36,642 nucleotides of DNA, taken from positions 1 to 36,642 of the forward strand of contig JACVCM010000026.1 of the NCBI GenBank assembly GCA_016742125.1. Direction: 5' to 3'. The translations under genes were made by a program, and so were the position numbers. Below, in pieces: positions 7,841 to 15,924 of this stretch; the stretch's first letter is position 1; each line of letters opens with the position of its first letter. The stretch comes from Sphingomonadaceae bacterium (GTDB lineage Bacteria; Pseudomonadota; Alphaproteobacteria; Sphingomonadales; Sphingomonadaceae). The notes beneath the pieces were generated by a model. It made no database searches. It was not told the origin of the DNA and saw only the letters and a program-made list of their open reading frames with translations.

Positions 7841-8962
7841 ATGAGTCTCGACGCTGATTATTATGAACTGCTTGAGGTTGACCGCACGGCGGACGAAAAG
7901 ACGCTGAAGTCGTCCTACCGCCGGATCGCAATGGAGTGTCATCCGGACCGCAATCCGGGATGCGCGAAATCCGAAGCGCGTTTCAAAGCCGTGTCCGAAG
8001 CCTACGATGTCCTGAAAGACCCGCAAAAACGCGCAGCCTATGACCGCTTCGGCAAGGCCGCGTTCGAAAATGGCGGCATGGGCGGTGGCCAAGCCGGCGC
8101 GGGTTTTGGCGATTTTTCTGATATTTTTGAGAGCTTCTTCGGCGATGCTTTTGGCGGTCGCCAGCGCGGTCCAGCGCGCGGCGCAGACCTGCGATACGAT
8201 CTAGAAATTTCTCTCGACGAGGCGTTCCATGGCAAGGATGCCGAAATCACCATCGACGTCGCTTCGAAATGCGGCACCTGCGATGGATCGGGCGCGACAC
8301 CCGGCTCCGGGAAGCGGCGGTGCAACCTGTGCGCCGGTCATGGCAAAGTGCGTGCGCAACAGGGCTTTTTCGTGGTCGAACGCACCTGTCCGACCTGCCA
8401 CGGGCGCGGCGAGGTCATCGAAGACCCCTGCGGTGTGTGCGGAGGCGAAGGCCGTGTCGACGAACGTAAAACGATCTCGGTCAACATCCCTCCCGGCGTA
8501 GACGAGGGCACGCGCATCCGCGTCGCTGGAAAAGGCGAGGCCGGGCCTTATGGCGCTGCCGCCGGCGACCTTTACATCTTTATCCATCTTTCGCGGCACA
8601 AGATGTTCGAGCGCGACGGCACGACACTGTTTTGCCGCGCGCCGGTGAGCTTCACGACAGCTGCATTGGGCGGCGAAATCCGCATTCCCGGCCTAGATGG
8701 GGCGGAGCATATCATTATTGTCCCCGAAGGCATTCAGTCGGGCAAGCAGCTCCGCCAGCGCGGCGCGGGCATGCCTGTTCTTCAGGGACGCGGCCGAGGT
8801 GACATGGTCATCCAGATAGATGTCGAAACGCCGTCAAGGCTGACCGCGCGACAGAAAGAATTGCTGCGCGAATTCCGCGAAACTGAAACGGGGGAGGAAT
8901 GCCCCCAATCCAGCGGCTTTTTCAGCAAGCTGAAAGAAGCCTGGAGCGACCTGACCGACTGA
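7841..8962 (+). CDS. dnaJ: Chaperone protein DnaJ (Hsp40)
   Basis: DnaJ delivers unfolded substrates to DnaK and stimulates its ATPase. The 373 residues have the full type I layout: J domain with YYELLEVDRTADEKTLKSSY and the HPD motif in CHPDRNP (about residue 33), a Gly/Phe-rich linker (about 75-110), four CxxCxGxG zinc repeats (CGTCDGSG, CNLCAGHG, CPTCHGRG, CGVCGGEG), and two C-terminal beta domains ending in a dimerisation tail. The start is placed at the ATG of MSLDADYYELL; an upstream in-frame TTG would add four residues. Expression is probably lower than dnaK because of the hairpin and repeats between them. Confidence 0.98.
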   Translation: MSLDADYYELLEVDRTADEKTLKSSYRRIAMECHPDRNPGCAKSEARFKAVSEAYDVLKDPQKRAAYDRFGKAAFENGGMGGGQAGAGFGDFSDIFESFFGDAFGGRQRGPARGADLRYDLEISLDEAFHGKDAEITIDVASKCGTCDGSGATPGSGKRRCNLCAGHGKVRAQQGFFVVERTCPTCHGRGEVIEDPCGVCGGEGRVDERKTISVNIPPGVDEGTRIRVAGKGEAGPYGAAAGDLYIFIHLSRHKMFERDGTTLFCRAPVSFTTAALGGEIRIPGLDGAEHIIIVPEGIQSGKQLRQRGAGMPVLQGRGRGDMVIQIDVETPSRLTARQKELLREFRETETGEECPQSSGFFSKLKEAWSDLTD

Positions 8963-9013
8963 TTCGCGTTGCTGGGTCTTTCGTGATAAATGAAAGACTT
9001 GGGAGCGACTCGG

Positions 9014-10153
9014 ATGAGCGGAAGCGGGCTGCAAAAGCGTGACCTTTTAAAGGTGTTGATGTTCGCGCCACTGGCCGCCCCCGCCTTTGCGCAAGATCAG
9101 AGGTTATTCGGCATCAAGGTGCCGAAGCAATTGATGGAATTCATTCCCGCCAAGCCGCTCAACATCGCGATGACCGTAGAAGCCGTGATCCGCATGGAAA
9201 GCGAGGCGGACAAGAAAGGACTGCCTGAGTCCCCGCTTCAACGAAACAAGGGCAAGCGCATTACTGCAACCGAAGGTTCGATATACCAGCTTGTCCTGCC
9301 ACGTCTGGTGGCATTGATCGATCGCAGCGAGCAACATGACCTCGGACTGGCGGATGAGGCGGGGTCGGTGCTGGCCGAGCTGCATGCCTCGCAACATGGC
9401 CTGCCGGACGCGTTGCTGAATCTGTCGATCGATATTTCATCGTTTGCACCGGGCGCGCCCTTGGCGTTCGGGCTGTTCGGCACGTCGCAAGGCGCGGTTT
9501 TGCCCGGTCCTGTTCTCGACATTTCTGACAATAAGCAGCAACCGTCCGGGGATGACCCGCCGCTCAGCAAGGCGAAGGATTTCGGAACTCTTCGCCCCGA
9601 ATATGCGCGCCTGTTCAAGACCGCGATCATCAGGCCGGATTATACCGATACTGCCGATTGGCACCGCGAGATGATGCTGAAGTCGAAGCCCCGCTATCGT
9701 TCCGTATCCGATGATACCGGTGTACCCTGGTATTTCATCGCAGTCTGCCATGCGCTGGAGGCAAGTTTCAACTTTCGCGCCCATTTGCACAATGGAGACT
9801 TTCCCCTCAGCGCACGGACGCGTCAGGTACCGGCAGGACGACCGACGAAATGGTTGCCACCATCAGACTGGGAATCCAGCGCGCGAGATGCGCTCCGTCT
9901 ATTGGGATTTACCGGACAGAACGACTGGTCGCTGGAACGCACATTATACCGGATCGAGGCCTATAACGGCTTTGGCTATCGACCCCATGGGATTGCATCG
10001 CCTTATCTTTGGAGCTTTTCCAACCACTATATGCGCGGCAAATATGTTGCTGACGGAAAATGGAGCGCTACGGCAAAATCACAACAGTGCGGCGCTGCGG
10101 TGATGCTGAAACTGCTAACCGACGCTGGCGAAATCGACTGGCCTGATGCTTAG
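9014..10153 (+). CDS. Secreted lysozyme-family protein (COG5526-like)
   Basis: The 379-residue exported protein has a C-terminal half (from about residue 235) that I recognise from the lysozyme family represented by COG5526. Landmarks are VPWYFIAVCHALEASFNF, HLHNGDFPLSARTRQVP, IEAYNGFGYRPHG and SPYLWSFSNHYMRGKY. Glu249 in HALEAS is the likely catalytic acid for muramidase action on peptidoglycan. The N-terminal 200 residues are unassigned. The signal sequence reads LQKRDLLKVLMFAPLAAPAFA, which looks like a Tat signal with Lys-Arg in place of twin Arg, so the export route is unsure. The start at 9014 has a GGAG eight bases upstream. It lies 51 bases after dnaJ and 60 before the metallo-hydrolase gene. 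Confidence 0.68.
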   Translation: MSGSGLQKRDLLKVLMFAPLAAPAFAQDQRLFGIKVPKQLMEFIPAKPLNIAMTVEAVIRMESEADKKGLPESPLQRNKGKRITATEGSIYQLVLPRLVALIDRSEQHDLGLADEAGSVLAELHASQHGLPDALLNLSIDISSFAPGAPLAFGLFGTSQGAVLPGPVLDISDNKQQPSGDDPPLSKAKDFGTLRPEYARLFKTAIIRPDYTDTADWHREMMLKSKPRYRSVSDDTGVPWYFIAVCHALEASFNFRAHLHNGDFPLSARTRQVPAGRPTKWLPPSDWESSARDALRLLGFTGQNDWSLERTLYRIEAYNGFGYRPHGIASPYLWSFSNHYMRGKYVADGKWSATAKSQQCGAAVMLKLLTDAGEIDWPDA

Positions 10154-10213
10154 TCATTGCATTGTCCATATTGTTCGATAGCCTGCGCCCCCGATCTTCA
10201 GGAGTCCCTCACC

Positions 10214-11098
10214 ATGAAAAAGCTAGTTTCGACTGCCGTAATTACTCTTGCAGCGGTCGCTCCCGCATTTGCACAGCAGGATCTCAGCAAGGTCGAGATT
10301 AAAGCCGAACAACTCGCTCCCGGCGTCGCTGTCTTGTTTGGGGCAGGCGGCAATATCGGCATATCATATGGGGAGGACGGCACGATCCTGATTGACGACC
10401 AGTTTGCGCCGTTGACACCGAAAATCCAGAAGGCCGTGTCCGATCTCGGCGCTCAGCCGGTGAAATTTCTGCTCAATACCCACTGGCATGGCGACCATAG
10501 TGGCGGGAATGAGAATCTTGGCAAAGCAGGCGCGATCATCATGGCGCATGACAATGTCCGGGTGAGAATGGCGAGCGATCAGCAGACGGCATTTGGCGAA
10601 GTCAAGGCAAGTCCCAAGGCTGCGCTTCCCGTTGTCACTTATGCCGATGGGCTGAAGCTACATCTGAACGGCGAAGAGGTTCGCGTAATTCACATGCCTG
10701 CCGCGCACACCGACGGCGACAGCATCATTTACTGGACCAAATCCAACGTCATCCACATGGGCGATCTGTTCTTCAACAAGATGAGCTATCCCTTTGTCGA
10801 TGCAAGCAGCGGCGGAAACGTGCGAGGCGTTGTTACCGCTGCCGACCAGGTTCTGGCATTCGCCAATGACCAGACAAAAATTATCCCCGGCCATGGGGCT
10901 ATCGCGACAAAAGCCGACCTTCAGCAATATCGCAACATGGTTGCGGAGATAATCACCAAGGTCGAAGCGGGCATAAAGGCTGGCAAGACGCTCGACCAGA
11001 TCAAGGCCGAGAAGCCTGCCGACGGTTATGGAGTCAACACCAGCGGATTTATAACGGCCGACCGGTTTGTGGAAACGGTGTATTCGATGGTCAAATAA
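10214..11098 (+). CDS. Exported metallo-beta-lactamase-fold hydrolase
   Basis: This is a 294-residue periplasmic MBL-fold zinc hydrolase. A clear Sec signal ends at AFA (residue 20). The zinc ligands are in place: NTHWHGDHSGG (H90, H92, D94, H95), the middle His in MPAAHTDGDS, the Asp in HMGDLFF, and the final His in IIPGHG. The residue pattern is nearest subclass B3-like or quinoprotein-relay-type hydrolases rather than true carbapenemases; the substrate is unknown and resistance should not be assumed. AGGAG lies just before the chosen ATG; the frame extends upstream to 10157 without a signal peptide. It converges with the patatin gene, stop codons one base apart. Confidence 0.88.
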   Translation: MKKLVSTAVITLAAVAPAFAQQDLSKVEIKAEQLAPGVAVLFGAGGNIGISYGEDGTILIDDQFAPLTPKIQKAVSDLGAQPVKFLLNTHWHGDHSGGNENLGKAGAIIMAHDNVRVRMASDQQTAFGEVKASPKAALPVVTYADGLKLHLNGEEVRVIHMPAAHTDGDSIIYWTKSNVIHMGDLFFNKMSYPFVDASSGGNVRGVVTAADQVLAFANDQTKIIPGHGAIATKADLQQYRNMVAEIITKVEAGIKAGKTLDQIKAEKPADGYGVNTSGFITADRFVETVYSMVK

Positions 11099-11099
11099 A

Positions 11100-13457
11100 T
11101 CAGGGTGCAGTTCCGCCTAATGCCTCGATTTCGCTGCGGAGCGAAGTTGTAAGTGGGCGAATGCGGTTCAGCCTCTCCTGTTCCTGATCGAGAATTGCAG
11201 CAAAAGCTGCGCGCTTGGATGTACGTATGTCTGCGTCGGAAATCTGCATTGCTGCTGGCAAGGATGACAGCACAATGTCTATCAAACGCTCTGCACCGTG
11301 CAGTCGTCCCCAGAGATAGTCGTTCTCCCGGTATGCGCGGCTGAAAAAGGCACCGAAATTGTTGAATTCTATGCCCTTCAGCGTTGCCGCCGCACCGCCG
11401 CTCCTGATGGCGTGGCAGTCTTCGGGAGAAATGCGATCGACCTTTACCGGATCAAATTCGTCAAGGCCCTCACCTTGCAACAGCGGCAGCGTCGCGATGT
11501 CGTAGAGCGGATATCCAATGTAACCCAGCAGCATGATCCGTCGATTGTCGTCGGGCATCAACAAAAGTGCGTCGCACAATATGCGGTCGGTGAGCCGGTC
11601 GGTTTCAATCAACCCGCGCCGCTGGGCCAGCGCGTCAAGCAGGTCGCCGGGGTGATCGATCCCGTTTTCTACCAGCTTCGCAAAATTCGCGCCCAGATAA
11701 TCAGAGGTCTCCCGCTCCAGGAATAGCGACAGGCAGGCGTATATATTGTCGTGCATCGCCTTGGTGCCGATACCCCCCTCACCATAATCTGCTTCAATCT
11801 CATGCGCCAGGCGGCGAGCCAGAAAGCGCAGGCGTCTTATGCGGAAGCGGATGTCGTGTTCGCGGAAGAATTGAATCGATTGCCGCGTCGCACCGACGCC
11901 CTTGTTGCCCACCATGGCATCGAGGCCACGTTCGCGGATTTCGGTCCAAATAGCCCCGCGTAACTGACGAAAATGATTTGACTGGCCTTCGGGCCATGCA
12001 CGCCGCGCGATGGCCATGATGTCATCAACTACCCCGGAAAGCTTGAGGTGACCATAGGCCGGATAGCTGTACCCCGCAGCATTCGCAGCCTTTTCATTGG
12101 CGGTCGATCGCCATTTCTGAAGCCGCTCAGGCGTGGGTTGCGACAGGAACCAGGTCTTTCCCAGCATTTTTTCGATGCTCTTTTCGACCTCGACGCGCAA
12201 ATTGTCGGTGATCTGTCGCATCCGCTCAATGCGCTCAGTCCGCCCTTCCAGCTTCTCCAGGCTGTCGCGAATGGGCTGCTCGCGGGGAATGTTCGATGTC
12301 GCGCCGAATATTGTCGAAAAGAACCCGGGCGGCTTCATTCTCGCGCTATCCTTGTCGTTCGAACTGCCGCGCTTCCCGAAGCGGAAACTGGGTCTTCCCG
12401 GCTTGGGGTCGATGTAGACGAAACGCCGGTCGACTTCGCGCCGTGCTGGGCGATTGCGCAGTGCCTCGATTGCCTGGTTGAAGGGGGCGTTTGCGAGCAC
12501 CGACCCGTCGATCAGCATGGTATCGGCGGCCGCACCGACGGCAAATTGTTGCGGTAATATGCGTTGCAGGAAAACGTCACGGCTGGGCCATTCGAGCTTG
12601 CGCGCCTTTACCTGCGCGTCTAGTTCGCGCGCCGAAAAGGGAGGGAAGGCGCCAGGAAAGCTCGCCGTCGCGCGGGCGGCAAATACCAGTTCCGGAATGG
12701 CCGCGAGATTGTCGCCTGACTTCCCGCGTGTTGAAAAGTCGATGGTAATGCGATGCTCGCTTTCGACGACCATCGATGGGCTGTTCAGCATCAATATCTG
12801 GTCGTGCCCTGCGAAATCGGTGACGGTAACAAACAGGTCCAACGGCTGATGCGGCGGCAGAAGTGCTTTGCCGACTGCACCTTTCGCCATGGCATCGAGT
12901 GCGTCGAACAACAGACCCGAAAACACCCGGCCGCCAAAGGGTGGCGCAAACCAGCGGGCGCGGACGAACCGCGATAACTTGGCCGCGACCTCTTCTTTCG
13001 CTTCGTCCGAAACCATGCGGTCGATTGCCCCACCACGGCGACGCAGGATCATCCAAGCGATGGGGATAGCCCAGAATTTGGAAAACCGGGATAATGGACG
13101 GGCGTCGGGATCGAGCAGGACCTCAACATCCGCCTTTTCGAGCCAGAGATCGGTCAGCGGTTCGAGCGACTGCCCAGTGACGACAGCTTGCGACAGAAAA
13201 ACGCCGTTGATCCCGCCTGCACTCGACCCGGCAACGATATCGGTGAATATACGCAGGCGGGTGCCTGCGACTTCCTCGATTCTGGCAATGAGGTCGCGAT
13301 AGACCGCTTCGCTTCCGGCTGCCGCTTCAGTACCGTCGTGATAGGCCCGGCTGGCGCGAATGAGGTGCCAGATTTCGCGGGTGACGCCGTGCATGTAAAT
13401 TGCCAGGCTGACCCCGCCGTAGCAGATGAGCGCCAGCCTGAGTTCCTTTTCCCGCAT
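11100..13457 (-). CDS. Patatin-like phospholipase/hydrolase, large DUF3376-type
   Basis: The protein is a 785-residue lipid acyl-hydrolase of the long patatin-related class. The N-terminus KELRLALICYGGVSLAIYMH carries the Gly-rich oxyanion loop, GSSAGGINGVF (Ser79) is the GxSxG nucleophile elbow, and DGSVLANAPF (Asp317) supplies the Asp of the Ser-Asp dyad. ATASFPGAFPPF just before is also typical. The C-terminal 400 residues are the poorly understood helical extension of this class. There is no signal peptide. The start is uncertain: ATG at 13457 begins MREKELR as in relatives as I recall them, while ATG at 13496 would add 13 residues and has a weak GGA upstream. It is divergent from radA. 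Confidence 0.85.
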   Translation of the reverse strand: MREKELRLALICYGGVSLAIYMHGVTREIWHLIRASRAYHDGTEAAAGSEAVYRDLIARIEEVAGTRLRIFTDIVAGSSAGGINGVFLSQAVVTGQSLEPLTDLWLEKADVEVLLDPDARPLSRFSKFWAIPIAWMILRRRGGAIDRMVSDEAKEEVAAKLSRFVRARWFAPPFGGRVFSGLLFDALDAMAKGAVGKALLPPHQPLDLFVTVTDFAGHDQILMLNSPSMVVESEHRITIDFSTRGKSGDNLAAIPELVFAARATASFPGAFPPFSARELDAQVKARKLEWPSRDVFLQRILPQQFAVGAAADTMLIDGSVLANAPFNQAIEALRNRPARREVDRRFVYIDPKPGRPSFRFGKRGSSNDKDSARMKPPGFFSTIFGATSNIPREQPIRDSLEKLEGRTERIERMRQITDNLRVEVEKSIEKMLGKTWFLSQPTPERLQKWRSTANEKAANAAGYSYPAYGHLKLSGVVDDIMAIARRAWPEGQSNHFRQLRGAIWTEIRERGLDAMVGNKGVGATRQSIQFFREHDIRFRIRRLRFLARRLAHEIEADYGEGGIGTKAMHDNIYACLSLFLERETSDYLGANFAKLVENGIDHPGDLLDALAQRRGLIETDRLTDRILCDALLLMPDDNRRIMLLGYIGYPLYDIATLPLLQGEGLDEFDPVKVDRISPEDCHAIRSGGAAATLKGIEFNNFGAFFSRAYRENDYLWGRLHGAERLIDIVLSSLPAAMQISDADIRTSKRAAFAAILDQEQERLNRIRPLTTSLRSEIEALGGTAP

Positions 13458-13516
13458 GGCATCGATGTGACACTGCAACCAAAGCCATGCAAGCATAGAA
13501 GCATCCGCATTGAGGC

Positions 13517-13544
13517 TTGAGTTCCTGATATGTTCTGATATCTA
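13517..13544 (+). promoter_or_regulatory. Possible radA promoter giving a near-leaderless mRNA
   Basis: TTGAGT (13517-13522), 16 bases, TATCTA (13539-13544). RNA would begin almost at the radA ATG (13548 or 13551), and no Shine-Dalgarno sequence is seen before either ATG. This is a weak call from inspection. Confidence 0.28.
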
Positions 13545-13550
13545 GCTATG

Positions 13551-14912
13551 ATGGCTAAAGCAAAACGCAGATATGTCTGTCATGCTTGCGGATCGGAATC
13601 CAATCGCTGGCAAGGGCAGTGCGCCGATTGTGGCGAGTGGAACACATTGTCGGAAGAGGCGAGCGCCACGGTTTTCGAGATGAAGCACCACCTGCGCTCC
13701 GGCGGGCGCGAGGTAGTGCTGCATGGCCTCGATAGCGACATCAAACTGCCCGAACGCGCCTCTACAGGCATCGTCGAATTCGACCGCGCATTGGGGGGAG
13801 GGCTCGTGCCCGCGTCGGCGACGCTGCTGGGCGGGGATCCTGGGATCGGTAAGTCGACGTTGCTGTTGCAGGCGGCAGCCAATCTGGCAAGACGCGGGCT
13901 GTCAGTGGCATATATTTCTGGCGAGGAGGCGGTCGACCAGGTGCGGTTGCGCGCCCGACGGCTTGGATTGGGTGATGCTCCGGTGCAATTGGCGTCGGCA
14001 ACTTCAGTACGCGATATACTGACCACATTGGGCGGTTCACAAGCGCCAGCGTTGCTCGTGATTGACTCGATCCAGACGATGCACAGCGACTTGATCGAGG
14101 GTGCACCGGGAACGGTCAGCCAGGTTCGCGCATCGGCGCAGGAACTGATCCGATATGCCAAGGAACGTGGCACTGCGTTGATGCTGGTGGGGCATGTGAC
14201 GAAGGACGGCACGATAGCTGGACCGCGCGTGCTGGAGCATATGGTCGATACCGTGTTGGCGTTCGAGGGCGAGCGCAGTCATCAATACCGGATATTGCGA
14301 GCCTCGAAAAACCGCTTCGGCGGAACCGATGAAATCGGTGTGTTTGCCATGGCGGAAGAAGGGCTGACGGAGGTTGGCAACCCCAGTGCGCTATTTCTCA
14401 CCGACCGCGCCGAGCAGGTAACTGGTGCGACGGTGTTCCCAGCCCTTGAGGGAACGCGGCCGGTGCTGGTCGAGATTCAAGCGCTGACTGTCCGGCTATC
14501 GAGCGGCGCAACCCCGCGCCGCGCCGTCGTCGGCTGGGACAGCGGTCGGCTGGCGATGATCTTGGCGGTGCTCGAGGCGCGATGCGGTCTGAGTTTTTCG
14601 ACCGCCGAAGTCTATCTCAACATTGCGGGTGGATATCGCATTTCTGATCCGGCTGCCGATCTCGCGGTGGCCGCAGCCCTTGTATCGGCGCTCGCCGAAC
14701 GACCGTTGCCGTCGGACGCGGTGCTGTTTGGCGAAGTTGCGTTATCCGGCGAGATCCGCCCGGTCGCGCATGGCGGATTGCGTCTGAAGGAGGCAGCAAA
14801 GCTGGGTTTCGGTCGCGCGCTTGTCCCGCCCTCGGTGACGGGGCAGCCGGGAATTTCGATGCAAGAGTTCCGGACTCTCGCGGCACTGGTCGATCATATG
14901 TTGGGGCGGTGA
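13551..14912 (+). CDS. radA: DNA repair protein RadA
   Basis: RadA (Sms) is a RecA-like, DnaB-type helicase that promotes branch migration in recombinational repair. The 453 residues show the N-terminal zinc finger CHACG and CADCG separated by 11 residues, Walker A GGDPGIGKSTLLLQ (near residue 95), the RadA signature KNRFGGTDEIGVF (near 250), and the C-terminal Lon-like domain with GGYRISDPAADLAVAAAL. Two ATGs in a row (13548 and 13551) leave a one-residue ambiguity; MAKAKRRYVC is the familiar start. cvpA follows on the same strand 59 bases downstream. Confidence 0.98.
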   Translation: MAKAKRRYVCHACGSESNRWQGQCADCGEWNTLSEEASATVFEMKHHLRSGGREVVLHGLDSDIKLPERASTGIVEFDRALGGGLVPASATLLGGDPGIGKSTLLLQAAANLARRGLSVAYISGEEAVDQVRLRARRLGLGDAPVQLASATSVRDILTTLGGSQAPALLVIDSIQTMHSDLIEGAPGTVSQVRASAQELIRYAKERGTALMLVGHVTKDGTIAGPRVLEHMVDTVLAFEGERSHQYRILRASKNRFGGTDEIGVFAMAEEGLTEVGNPSALFLTDRAEQVTGATVFPALEGTRPVLVEIQALTVRLSSGATPRRAVVGWDSGRLAMILAVLEARCGLSFSTAEVYLNIAGGYRISDPAADLAVAAALVSALAERPLPSDAVLFGEVALSGEIRPVAHGGLRLKEAAKLGFGRALVPPSVTGQPGISMQEFRTLAALVDHMLGR

Positions 14913-14971
14913 TACCCGATACGACTATGTGAAGCCTTGTCTTTGTTGGCGGCGCGCACTAGCAACCAGCC

Positions 14972-15496
14972 ATGACCGCACTCGACATCATCGTGCTTTT
15001 TCTCCTCGGTAGCGGGGCTATTTTCGGCTTCATGCGCGGCTTTGTGCAGGAGGCATTGTCGCTCATTGCCTGGGTCATGATAATTGCTGCGGTGCGCGTT
15101 TTTCACGGCCCTGCGTCAAGTGCATTAAGCGAACCGATCGGCACGGATGCAGGAGCCGCCGTCCTTGCATTTCTTGCCATCGTCATCGTCACCTTCGCGC
15201 TGGGCAAATGGATTTCGCGTTCGATAGGGGCCAGGTCGCGCAAGTCGGTACTGGGGCCGTTCGATCGCGTGCTTGGTTTTGGCTTCGGGATAGTCAAGGG
15301 CCTCATCATGTCGACGCTGATTTTCCTTATCCTGGTGATGGGATATGAAACGCTCTTTGGGGCCGATGAGCCTCGGCCCGACTGGATGGTTAAATCACGG
15401 ACCTACCCGCTGCTCAACGCAAGCGGCATTGCCATGTCCGAATTTGTCCGCGAGCAACGCGAAGCGGACGATGGTGCGGTTGAAACGGCAGAATGA
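14972..15496 (+). CDS. cvpA: CvpA family membrane protein
   Basis: This is a 174-residue inner-membrane protein of the CvpA family, named for colicin V production and linked to envelope stress tolerance; its mechanism is unknown. Four hydrophobic segments lie at about residues 5-22, 28-46, 58-78 and 100-122. The typical N-terminus TALDIIVLFLLGSGAIFGFMRG and the KSVLGPFDRVLGFGFGIVKG loop identify the family. The last bases overlap the start of the scaffold gene (ATGA), so the two are translationally coupled. Confidence 0.9.
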   Translation: MTALDIIVLFLLGSGAIFGFMRGFVQEALSLIAWVMIIAAVRVFHGPASSALSEPIGTDAGAAVLAFLAIVIVTFALGKWISRSIGARSRKSVLGPFDRVLGFGFGIVKGLIMSTLIFLILVMGYETLFGADEPRPDWMVKSRTYPLLNASGIAMSEFVREQREADDGAVETAE

Positions 15497-15924
15497 TGGA
15501 TTCTGTACTATATAATCGTGACATATTGCGACTGGCGTCGTCACTGGTTTCAGGCGACCGTCTGGACAGTCCGGACGCGACAGCGGAGGCAAGATCGCCG
15601 GTTTGCGGAAGCCGGATTCAGGTTGATGTAACGCTGGCCGATGGCAAGATCGATGGTCTGGCGGTCAGGGTGAATGCCTGTGCGCTCGGTCAGGCATCAG
15701 CTGCGATATTGAGGGAAAATGCGATCGGCATCGAGCTCACTACAATCGCAGACATGCGGGATGCCATCAAAAGGGCATTGAAAGAGGGCGAACCTATGCC
15801 GACGCTTTGGCCGGAACTTGCCCTGTTGTTGCCTGCCAAGGATTATCCATCGCGCCACGCGGCAATCCTTCTGCCCTATGACGCCGTGCTTACCGCTACC
15901 GCCCAGATGAAACTGGCAAGCTGA
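15493..15924 (+). CDS. NifU/IscU-like iron-sulfur scaffold protein, third Cys missing
   Basis: The 143-residue protein has the IscU/NifU N-terminal fold: VCGSRIQVDVTLADGKI with Cys38 and VNACALGQASAAI with Cys63, the two N-terminal cluster ligands. In IscU and SufU a third Cys sits in a segment like R-x-x-C before the last helix. Here the matching segment YPSRHAAILLPYDA has Ala instead. The protein may therefore carry or regulate clusters differently, or bind another metal. It overlaps cvpA by four bases and the antiporter by one, so it is coupled to both. Family assignment is good; function is open. Confidence 0.78.
   Translation: MMDSVLYNRDILRLASSLVSGDRLDSPDATAEARSPVCGSRIQVDVTLADGKIDGLAVRVNACALGQASAAILRENAIGIELTTIADMRDAIKRALKEGEPMPTLWPELALLLPAKDYPSRHAAILLPYDAVLTATAQMKLAS

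Noticed and set aside
10214..11098. Metallo-beta-lactamase antibiotic resistance gene
   Set aside because: It has the fold and zinc ligands, but nothing specific to clinical lactamases; called only as an MBL-fold hydrolase.
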